Assembly: GCA_020746995.1 (NCBI GenBank)
Contig: JAGPXD010000004.1
Span: 3,286,001-3,350,000, forward strand
Source of the DNA: Plectosphaerella cucumerina
Lineage: Eukaryota > Ascomycota > Sordariomycetes > Glomerellales > Plectosphaerellaceae
Reading direction: 5' to 3'
DNA length: 64,000 bases
The position numbers were made by a program, and so were the translations under genes. Position 1 is the stretch's first letter. Every line of letters starts with the position of its first letter. Positions 56,150 to 64,000 of the stretch are shown here, piece after piece. The notes under the pieces are model-generated. The model made no database searches and was not told the DNA's origin. It saw only the letters and a list, made by a program, of their open reading frames with translations.

Positions 56150-57897
56150 TCAGAAGTCCCAGAAGCTCTTCTGGCCCGCTACTGGCTTCTTCGTCGCGGG
56201 CTTGGGGGTGTCATCATCATCGCCGTAGAGCCAGTCCCGGTTGGTGCCCTTCCTGCCACCCATACCGTCGCCAGCAATGTTGATGCCGGTCTCGTCGGTC
56301 TGCTGCTTCGCCGGCTTGTTCTCCTTCTGCACGACCGGCGACTTGTCGTATGACGACCAGTTGGCGTTCATCATATTGACGGCCTTCTGCTGGTTGTCGC
56401 CAATGCCGGCGTGGACCTGAGGGCCGCTCAGGCTCGGTGACTTGTCAGTCATGGCGAAGTGGGCATCAAAGTCCTTGCGGCGGTCCGACAGGTTCGTGAT
56501 GTTGCCTAGCGCGCGAGCCGGTCCAGGTGTGGGCGCAGAGCCATCCTCGTTGTAGAGGTTGTTCTCGTACAGGTGCGAGCCCTCATTGGTACCGGCGCCG
56601 CGGGGATGGGCCGGCCGGGCATCGCCATTGCGCTCGCCATCGTCGATGAACTCAAAGTGCGGGTCAGCGTCACGGCGCGCCTTGTGGTTGTTGTGAACAG
56701 GAGTCTCCTGGATCGTCGTGTTCCTGTCGGTATCCCAGTGGCGCACGTCCTGGTGGCGGTAGGCCTTAGAGGCCTTGGGCTTCTGCGGCGTGGTGAAGTC
56801 CTCAAACGACCAGTTGCTGTTGGCCTTTGAGGAGTGGGGGCGGTTGCTTGCCGCGGTGGTTTTGGCGGCAGACGCCGCCTGTGCGACGGCCGCGTCCTGA
56901 GGGTCGGAGCCGTCGGCAAAGTCGAAGTGCTTGAACTTTGTGGGATGGGGGCGGTAGAACTTCTCAGGGCTACGGGTGTCTTCGGGCGACTCGGGCTCCA
57001 GGGGCGCGTTGGGGTCGGCGTCGAACAGGCGGCTGGGCGCAAAGTTCTTACCAGCGCCAACCTTGGCCTTGTTCGGCGACGAGTCGCGCGCGCGGCCGCT
57101 GCTGGGGGACGAAGGCTCGTCAAGGGGCTCGTCGTTGAGAATGTCGGTGATGGACCGTTGGTGCGGGCGGCTGCCGGCGTAGGGTGACACGGCAGCCTGG
57201 GCCACAGCCTCCTCCTGCTGCTCGCGGGGTGCGAACAGGGACAGGGTGGCGTGGGGGTCGCGCATGGCGTTCTGCGTGTTACCGCGCGAGCGGATGATGA
57301 TCTCGTTGGCGTCGGGGGCCGAGGCGGCGATCTTGCCGCTGGCCTTGAGGCAGTTCGTGATCAACTTGATCTGCTCCTGGCTGTCGCGAATGGGCCAGTT
57401 GCGGCCGGACTTGCCGATAACATCAACCTGCTTGAGCAACGAGCCCTGGTCCCATGTCTGCCGGATCTGCGAGATCTTGCCCTGGGCATCAAAGTTGACA
57501 ATGTGCGTCTACGGAGACCACGGGTCAGCGCGAATCGCAACGGGGAGGGAGCTCGGCGCCGCGGCGGGCGAGGGCCAATGCGTCTTACAATGGGAATGTA
57601 AACGGTGCGGTCAGCGAGGAAGTTGTCGTCAATACCGGGGAGGAAGACGGCGCCGGTGGTGTGGAACTCGAAGGTGGTGCTGATGATAACAACCAGGGCG
57701 TTCTGGCCGTCGATGACGTCCAGCGGGACCTCCGCCTTCTTCGTGACCTGGTTGCGCAGGGTATTCAGGTGCTTGATGATCTCGGTAGGGCCGTTGAAGG
57801 AGATTGTGGTGGTAATGTAGTGCAGCGACGCGTTGGCGGCGAGCAGGGAAGAGTTGGGCGCAGCCAGGAACTGCTGGTATGTTGCGGAGGCAGACAT
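56150..57897 (-). CDS. NTF2-like domain protein with long disordered C-terminus
   Basis: Two exons (57897-57589, 57508-56150) give 555 aa; the intron joins VYIPI to THIVNFDAQGK. The first ~165 residues (TYQQFLAAPNSSLLAANASL, STTFEFHTTG, KISQIRQTWDQGSLLKQVDV) form an NTF2/SnoaL-like fold, a dimeric alpha+beta cone used in nuclear transport factors and many other roles. The remainder is polar and repetitive in character, with short motifs: PHQRSITDILNDEPLDEPSSPSSGRARDSS region, NWSFEDFTTP, FEFIDDGE and a terminal KSFWDF. The C-terminal F/W-containing motifs in a disordered chain suggest peptide-mediated binding. The function is unknown; this is a conserved ascomycete protein. Confidence 0.85.
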
Positions 57898-59106
57898 GAC
57901 GGGCCGGCGACGAGCTGTGGCGGGCAGGCTCTGCGGTCGGTCGTTCGGAGAGGGCAGCAGACGGAGAGGAAGGTATGTCGGTGAGGCTTGTCGTTATCGT
58001 GAGGTGCCAGGCGCGTAAACAGTCTCGAGGATCAACCGAGACGGGGGAGAATTGGATAGTGGCAAACAGTGTTGGGGGGTGGGAGGAAAAACAAGGGCCA
58101 GAAGAAGCAGATGCAGAAGGCCAGGAGTCAAGTCAACACGTGTGGTGGACGTCGAGCGCGGCCGAGAAGGGAAAGGGTCGAGGCGGAGAGGGCAAATTGA
58201 AGGGATGACCCCCGTTCCTGCGCCGGGGACGAATCGACTCGTGAGGAACCTGGGCTGGGCTCCTGCTCTGCTCTGCTCCGGGAAGGCGAGGAGACGCGAC
58301 AAGGCTTCCCTTCCTTGTTTGCCCCTTCCCATCCCGTCGGCAGCAGGAGCTACCTTTGGTGTAGGTACCCAAGCTGCAGGTGGAGGTACCTGCCTGGCGG
58401 GGCCCTTTACCCCTGGCCGCGTTGGAGGGGCCAGCCCGCGGCACACTCACTAGGCCTCTACCTTTGGCAATGCGGGGACATCGCGGGAAATTGCACTGAG
58501 GCGCAGGTATCGATCTATCTAGGCTGACGGCTTCCATTCTGCCCCTCGCATGCTGCTGGATGCACCAGCACAAATCAGGATGCGCCTCATCTGTGCGCGG
58601 GGCCAACACAGCGATACCTGACACCAGAGGCGAAGGACAACATGACCCGTCTGATGCTTCCAACTCCAGAGCGGGAGTTATAATGGTGGCCGCGCCCTAG
58701 GAGACCTGACAGCACTCACTAGCCCGGGTTGTTGATGTTTACGACTACGCTCGCGCATGTGATTCGCCAATCGCGCCAAGAACCGACATTCTCCTCATCT
58801 GCTGGATTCATGCTGTGCGCCAGCTTCTCTTGGTCTAGATACCGTACGGTACAAGCACTCGCTACAGGACTCCACCCCTCAATATTATGCAAAACACGAC
58901 AGTAAAGCACAGCGCGACCCGGGGAAGATGGATCGAGTGGCAGGGATGTCGTGTCCAGGTCGGGCTCTGTTTCACCTCATGACGCTAATCCTGAGAGGGA
59001 CTAGCGTGCAGAACAGCTCCGGGCCCTTGATTCTGGAAGCTTTGCTCTCTGCCATTTCAATGACACGGTGACACTGCAGCTGCCACGGCAGTCGACAGCT
59101 ACCTAT
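57898..59106. other. Intergenic region, 1.2 kb
   Basis: It contains the promoter of the NTF2-like gene and the 3' region of the SDR gene. Open frames such as 58133-58663(-) and 58052-58453(+) overlap each other and lack domains. Confidence 0.55.
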
Positions 59107-60047
59107 CTAGCCGTTGACAATGGTACCCCCGTTGCAGTGGATCGTTTGCCCGCTGATGGCGGAGCTGTCCGTCGACGCCAGGAACACCAGGCACGTGGCG
59201 ATCTCGGACGGCTGCGCGGGTCGGCCCATCGGGCTGGTGAACTGCTTCTGGGCCTCGTCGTCCATCGTCGCCGGGATGAGGGGCGTCCACACGGGCCCGG
59301 GGGCCACGGCGTTGACGCGAATACCCCTGGAGACGTACTGGTTGCTCAGCCCGCGGGTGAAGGAGACGATGGCGCCCTTTGTCGATGTGTAGTCGAGCAG
59401 GTCGGGACGGCCGATGTAGGCGTTTATGCTGGCGTTGTTGATGATTGTCGCGCCGGCCTTCATGTGCGGCAGGGCGTACTTGGAGAGGTAGTAGAAGGAG
59501 TGGATGTTGGTGTTGAAGGTATGCAACCACTGGTCCTCGGGCAGATCCTTGATGTCTTGCACCATCATCTGATAGGCGGCATTGTTGAAGAGGATGTCGA
59601 TGCCGCCGAGGGTCTCAAGAGCCTTGTCGATGACCTTTTGGCAGTTGTTCTTGTCGGTGAGGTCTGTAGCGATGAGGTGACATTTTCTGCAGTGGGCTTC
59701 AACACGCTTCTTGGTCTCCTGTGCGTCGTCCTCCTCTTCCGGCAGGTAGGCGATGAGGACATCGGCGCCTTCCATGGCGAACAGAATGGCCGTAGCCCGC
59801 CCGATGCCTGAGTCGCCACCCGTGATGATGGCTTTCCTGTCCCTGAGCTTGCCGGCGGCCTGGTACAGCTTTGAACCACCGTCGTGATCCGGGATGCGGT
59901 CGAACAGGGGCTCGGGCGAGTCGGGCATTTTACCCTCCTTGCCGGGGAAGTCCTGATGCGTCACCGGGACGGTGTGGCCTGCGGCTATTAGTTGGAGGGT
60001 ATTATCATGTCGGCGGAGTACTTACCTTTTTCGAATTGGTCGGGCAT
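59107..60047 (-). CDS. Short-chain dehydrogenase/reductase (SDR)
   Basis: Two exons, a tiny first one (60047-60026; MPDQFEK) and 59978-59107, give 297 aa. The Rossmann motif TGGDSGIGRA is at 60-69, NNA follows strand 4 (LFNNAAYQ), the catalytic Ser is near 191 (INNASINAYIG), and the Tyr204-x3-Lys208 pair is in YTSTKGA. RVNAVAPGPVWTPL is the usual PG motif. The leader with PDHDGGSKLYQAAGKLRDR before the Rossmann strand is typical of the YghA/SDR46-like group (glucose/ribitol-type dehydrogenases), often stress-induced. The substrate is not assigned. The neighbouring transporter on the same strand may be functionally linked, but nothing in the sequence proves this. Confidence 0.92.
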
Positions 60048-60383
60048 ATTGCGCGATGTCTAATTATTAGGATTGATTTTGATTGTCACGTCGAGGTTGG
60101 GGGATTGGAATCGGGAAAAGTCGACCTCTTATTGAGACAGAGCCGCAAACTCTGAAGAAGCATGATATCATGAGTAGTACAATAGCTTAGACCATGGTGT
60201 CGTCAGACTTGACCCGCTAGGAATCGAAGTCTTGGGCGATACGTCATTCTCCCGACATCACTCGACCGTTCTAGATGCCAGAAGCCCCACGGAACCATCC
60301 AACGGCTCGGTGTTTCGCTAGGGCATCTCGATTTCGGAGCATTTCCTCCAACCCACTCCCGTAATCCAAATGCCAGCCACAAC
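60048..60383. other. SDR promoter and transporter 3' region
   Basis: A 336-bp spacer between two leftward genes; no further feature seen. Confidence 0.5.
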
Positions 60384-61948
60384 TTACACGGCCGTCTTTT
60401 CATCCCCGCCCTTCTTATCGAAGATGGTCTCCGCGACCTCCTCGGTCGGCTCTGAGAGAGTACCGTTGGACTCATTCTTCCTCTGTCGGTGGGCGAACCA
60501 GACAATTACCAGGATGACGATGAACTGCAGCACCGAGGTGATGAGGCCGCCGAGGAAGCCATTGATGAAGCGCGGCGCTTTCACGGCAGGGAACTGAAGC
60601 AACTGGCTCCAAGCAACGATAGCTTGACCGATCGCATTCATGCTCGCGGTTACAACGGCCCTCTCCTCGGCATCGTTGGCCATGGTGACGGTGGCCCAGG
60701 CCATGCTCAGCGGGAACAGGGCGCCCTCGAAACCGGCAATGGTGAAAGCAGCCAGGCGGCCAGCCTCACCAACGTGCCAGGCGACCAGCAGGGCATGGGC
60801 GATGACGGTCGGGAACGACACGGCCAGCAACAGAGGCCAGAAGCGGCCGATGCGGTCGGCGATGGCGCACGTTGTGAAAGCTGTGACGACGGAGACGGCC
60901 GTGGCGATGGTCGGAAGGGTGTTGATGCGGGTGATGGAGTAGATGTCCTGGTTGGCCTTGAGGTACAGGCTGAAGGGCGATCCGGAGATCTGGCTGTTCT
61001 GGTTGCCGATGGACCACAGCGCGACAAAGAGGTACCAGTGCCAGCGGCGGAAGACGCGGGCGAAGATGTCGCGGGATACCTTGAGCTGGGGAGGCGCCGT
61101 CTGGCCAGCGATACGGTCCTGGGCGTAGCGATGCTCCTCGACCGTCAAGCACCGCGGGCGCGAGCGGCTGGGCACGTCAGGGAAGACAAAATATCCAAGG
61201 AACGAGATTGGGATTGTGATGATGGCCGCGACGATGAACAGCCAGCGCCAGCCCGCGAGTCCACCGACGCCAGTCAAGCCGCGGTAGGCTGCGGTCTGAA
61301 GGTATCCTGCGAACATGGTTCCCAGCGGGGCAGCCGTGTAGAAGAGGGCGACGCGGCGGCCGATCTCGCCCTTGCGCATCCACGAGCCGATGACATAGAT
61401 AACGCCGGTGAAGGAGCATGCCTCAAACAGACCCACGAAGAAGCGCATGGCGTAGATGGTCTGGACGTTCTGAGCCCAGGCGAGACCGAAGGTTGCGACA
61501 CCCCAGCCGAGCTCGCAGAGCGGCAGCACGACGTTGACGGGGTAGCGCGTGAGATAGTAACACGCGGGAATCATGAACACGCAATACGAGCTCCAGAAGG
61601 TGATGACGGCGTAGTTGAATTCGTTGCCGAACATTTTCAGCTCCTCGCGCATGCCGCTGGTCTTGTCAGACGAACGCTAACTCAGGGGCGGACAGATGGG
61701 ACTTACGTGACGTAGGCATTGGTTAAAGAGGCTTGATCCAGGTACTTCGTGAAGAAGCAGAGACAGCCATAGACGAGGATCATCAGGTCAAGCTTCAGGA
61801 CCAGGCGCTTTTCGAAGGAGGGCATGTCCTTCGGGTACCAGTGGAGGAACGTCATGAACCTGATCCATGCATTCTCGCGAACCTCTGGGAGGTCCTCGGA
61901 GGGCTCTCCGACGGCCGAGCCGGGTTGCTGAAGCTTCTCGGAGGCCAT
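60384..61948 (-). CDS. MFS transporter, anion:cation symporter family (pantothenate/vitamin permease-like)
   Basis: Two exons (61948-61707, 61656-60384) give 504 aa, with twelve predicted spans. The N-terminal sequence KRLVLKLDLMILVYGCLCFF and the segment FTKYLDQASLTNAYV-TGMREEL (restored by splicing) match the ACS family branch with Liz1/Fen2-type pantothenate and related vitamin permeases. GLAGWRWLFIVAAIITIPISFLGYF is the family's loop-plus-span before the central loop PDVPSRSRPRCLTVEE. The C-terminus is cytosolic and charged. It is one of two ACS transporters in this window, on a different branch from the one at 43.8-45.4 kb. The substrate is not assigned. Confidence 0.92.
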
Positions 61949-62956
61949 GATTTCAGTCGGTCACTCAAGCGAAGAGGATTGCTTGTGTCAAAAGCAAACT
62001 CTGCCCGTTAGACCTCTCCATTGCAGATCGCATGCTCTTATAGCGGTGCATCTCATCTCGTCGGTAGTGGGGTCGAGTCGTCGAAGGATGGTGACAGTGA
62101 AGGATTTTGGTTGATTATTGGATGGCGCCATCATACTCCATCATGGTGAAAAGGACTTATCCGTCGATATCTACTGGCCCGTAGCATCCCAGGCAGGGAA
62201 GGCCATCCCAGGACTGGAGACTGAGGATTGATTTCCGCGGCGCCAAGGCCTTCGAGCTGTCAACCACGTGCGATGGCGCGGCTTTTAGAGTCCACCTGGC
62301 GGCAGTGGTGATTCCCGAGACAAGTACGCCACGATAAACGGTTCCAAACGCACATGGTCTCGTCGGTGCTGCGGCGGAGAAGAAGAAAACTGCAGTGTAT
62401 CGGCGAACCTTTGCGAGTCAGGTCCGTAGACCCTGGCAGCTGGTTTCTCCGCTGTAACTGCGCGCCTTTGACAGCAAACCGATGCGCCAGAAAAGGCGCC
62501 CGGGGCATGAGGTGTGGAGTGATTGCTGCAATTGCGAGTGTTGGTGATCGAGCGCTGACATGTTGCCACTGGAGAACACCTGGAGCTTCAGATTCTCCGG
62601 CGGGCCTTCGGGGGGCTGGACTTGGTCGACGGGACACCACGTTTGTTTGACGGCCGCCACGTTCCTTGCAGCACGGGAACTTGCAATGTTTGAGACAATT
62701 GGAGAGCCTCGAACTCAGAAAAAGCATCGCATCCTTCATGCTGGTTGGAGAGATGGCCAATACATTTTGTCACCCAGACGTCATTAGTGTATCGGGTGGC
62801 TGGCTGGTCGTTCCTTCCCGACAATCGGTCCTGCCGCCGCCGCTGTCACGGTATTGCTGCATCGTACCTTCCCACTTCCGAGTCACCATTGTCCATCCCG
62901 TCTTCTAGGCTCTTCGATCAAGATTTTCAGCGAGAACAAACATCATCGTCCGTTGG
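61949..62956. other. Transporter promoter and flanking sequence
   Basis: About 1 kb upstream of the transporter. No supported gene; open frames on both strands overlap and lack domains. Confidence 0.5.
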
Positions 62957-63620
62957 AAATGCCTCATCTTGACATCGAGTCCCCACGAGGTCCGGTCTCG
63001 CCACGCTCCTCGACGGCGAGAACAGGGTTGAAAAGCCCGCCCGAGCTGCCAAAAGAAAGCGTTCGCGGGGGCACTCGGGGATACTCGGCGTACAGTACAT
63101 GCTCACCTCCTGCCAGAACATCGCCATCTCCCGCCGATCAAGCGGGCAGCGTCCTGCCATGCTGCAAGACAGATGGACTTTTCACCGCGGAGACCGGCTT
63201 CCACTCTCCGCCCGATGCCTGACATCTTGACGGCTTCTGAATATGCATCCCATAAGATCGTGGTGGAGGCAAATACTAATCGTTTGCCAGGGTTCATCTG
63301 CCGTCTAGGCCACCTCCCCAAGCTCCCGCAGTCCGCCCCTCCATCTCAGCCCTGCAGGCTCTCCACCGAACGGCGTCAACGTCCTGTCGTTGCTCGAGGC
63401 TGCCGGACCTTTGCCCGTAAACGACAATGCTTGCGAGATGCCCGGCTGCCAGATACTCATCGAGCGACGGCACGCCGGGGATCGATCAATCTGCAGGATC
63501 GAGGGCTGCATGTTGAGGGACAGGATCTCACGCCACACGTACGACTGACGCGACCGCACCCCGGGAGCCGCAGGTCGAGGCACGCCAGGCACGCTTATCA
63601 GAGACTGGCAGCGGTCCGGA
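62957..63620 (+). CDS. Possible exons of an unidentified plus-strand gene (unresolved)
   Basis: Three segments on the plus strand look protein-like but I cannot join them with certainty. One starts at the ATG at 62957 (MPHLDIESPRGPVSPRSS). A second follows a possible acceptor at 63172 (MDFSPRRPASTLRPMPDIL). A third, open from 63309 to a stop near 63548, contains NGVNVLSLLEAAGPLPV and a cysteine pattern CEMPGC...SICRIEGC. High G/C at third positions in the third segment favours coding, but the minus strand of the same DNA is also open. No family recognised. Confidence 0.25.
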
Positions 63621-63656
63621 TGTGACAGAGCTCGGTCCCCTTTTCGAGCTGTCACT

Positions 63657-63890
63657 TCAGACACTCGCCCGCCGGGCCAACCATCTTGCCATCGCCGTGA
63701 GGTCGACCCTAGCACGGACCTCGACCGGCGCAAACCCTTGTCCATCCCACTGCGGTCCGGCCATCGTCTCGCCGTCGATTGGCGAGACGGCCCAGAAACA
63801 CCACCTCGCAATAACGCCGTCCTGGTCTTCGAATCGGATCCAAGGGCCAGATCCTGGCGTTTCCCTGCCTCCCGCCGCCAGAACCACCAC
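63657..63890 (-). CDS. Possible 3' end of a minus-strand gene from beyond the right edge (unresolved)
   Basis: A minus-strand frame reads PWIRFEDQDGVIARWCFWAV and then ETMAGPQWDGQGFAPVEVRA before a stop at 63657. The Trp-rich, ordered composition looks like protein, and in the adjacent frame RQWFIYDEVGMPGWWFWRRE precedes it, which could be an upstream exon or a chance frame. No domain was recognised, and a plus-strand frame overlaps it. Confidence 0.22.
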   Translation of the reverse strand: MVVLAAGGRETPGSGPWIRFEDQDGVIARWCFWAVSPIDGETMAGPQWDGQGFAPVEVRARVDLTAMARWLARRASV

Positions 63891-64000
63891 CCCGGCATGC
63901 CGACCTCATCGTAGATGAACCACTGCCGAGTCCACCCATCTACATGACACCCGGGAGCCAGGCATCACATCAAACCACGCCCACGCCGCCATCCCGCGCA

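Noticed and set aside
1..64000. CRISPR arrays, insertion sequences, secondary-metabolite backbone genes
   Set aside because: No spaced repeats, transposase frames, or PKS/NRPS/terpene-synthase motifs were seen.

Overview
The window is nuclear DNA of a filamentous ascomycete (Pezizomycotina, most likely Sordariomycetes). The genes are GC-rich with short introns (about 47-120 nt, GTRNGT-type donors, CTNAC-like branch points, YAG acceptors), they lie close together on both strands, and nearly all are recognisable ascomycete families. I see no prophage, insertion sequence, CRISPR array, rRNA or tRNA. All gene models below were built by hand from splice sites and frame; exon lengths were checked to sum to whole codons.

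Layout. 0-4.7 kb: the 5' part of a CRT10-like gene cut by the left edge, a 17-bp minisatellite in its promoter, and a SulP sulfate permease. 6.8-12.7 kb: BUB2-type TBC protein, an IZH3-type PAQR membrane protein, and a THOC5-like protein. 12.7-17.4 kb: a 4.65-kb gene-free stretch with a pyrimidine-rich leader in front of a membrane GT2 glycosyltransferase. 21-24.1 kb: DJ-1/PfpI protein and nucleolar FKBP. 24.9-27.9 kb: an NDR-type kinase that matches PUK1. 28.1-43.3 kb: housekeeping genes ISC1, SWD3, UBR1, ARPC1, U1A/U2B'' and ATG10. 43.8-50.8 kb: a three-gene catabolic-looking group (ACS-family transporter, Zn2Cys6 regulator, fumarase-superfamily lyase). 51-57.9 kb: a broken small kinase, ER mannosidase GH47, the very small V-ATPase subunit f gene, and an NTF2-like protein. 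59.1-62 kb: an SDR oxidoreductase and a second ACS-family transporter. The last 2 kb is unresolved.

The main discovery candidate is the PUK1-like kinase. Its 951-codon reading frame is intact in all kinase motifs but is interrupted by four in-frame UAG codons. Two are a tandem UAG UAG exactly where NDR kinases have Trp-Trp. UAG to UGG by A-to-I editing of mRNA would restore Trp at each. The tandem pair is the known hallmark of Fusarium PUK1; the two further UAGs (codons 215 and 718) look like extra editing sites. The codon-215 site and the tandem pair each sit in the loop of a short local hairpin; codon 718 lies in a weaker, larger one. A second kinase in the window, broken by a non-editable UAA, serves as an internal contrast.

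A second original signal is the transporter-regulator-lyase group. The transporter and the regulator are divergent and share a promoter with three palindromes of the kind bound by Zn2Cys6 dimers. An octamer CTATYCCG in that promoter recurs as three tandem copies upstream of the lyase. The regulator's zinc cluster is itself split over four exons, including a 15-bp microexon.
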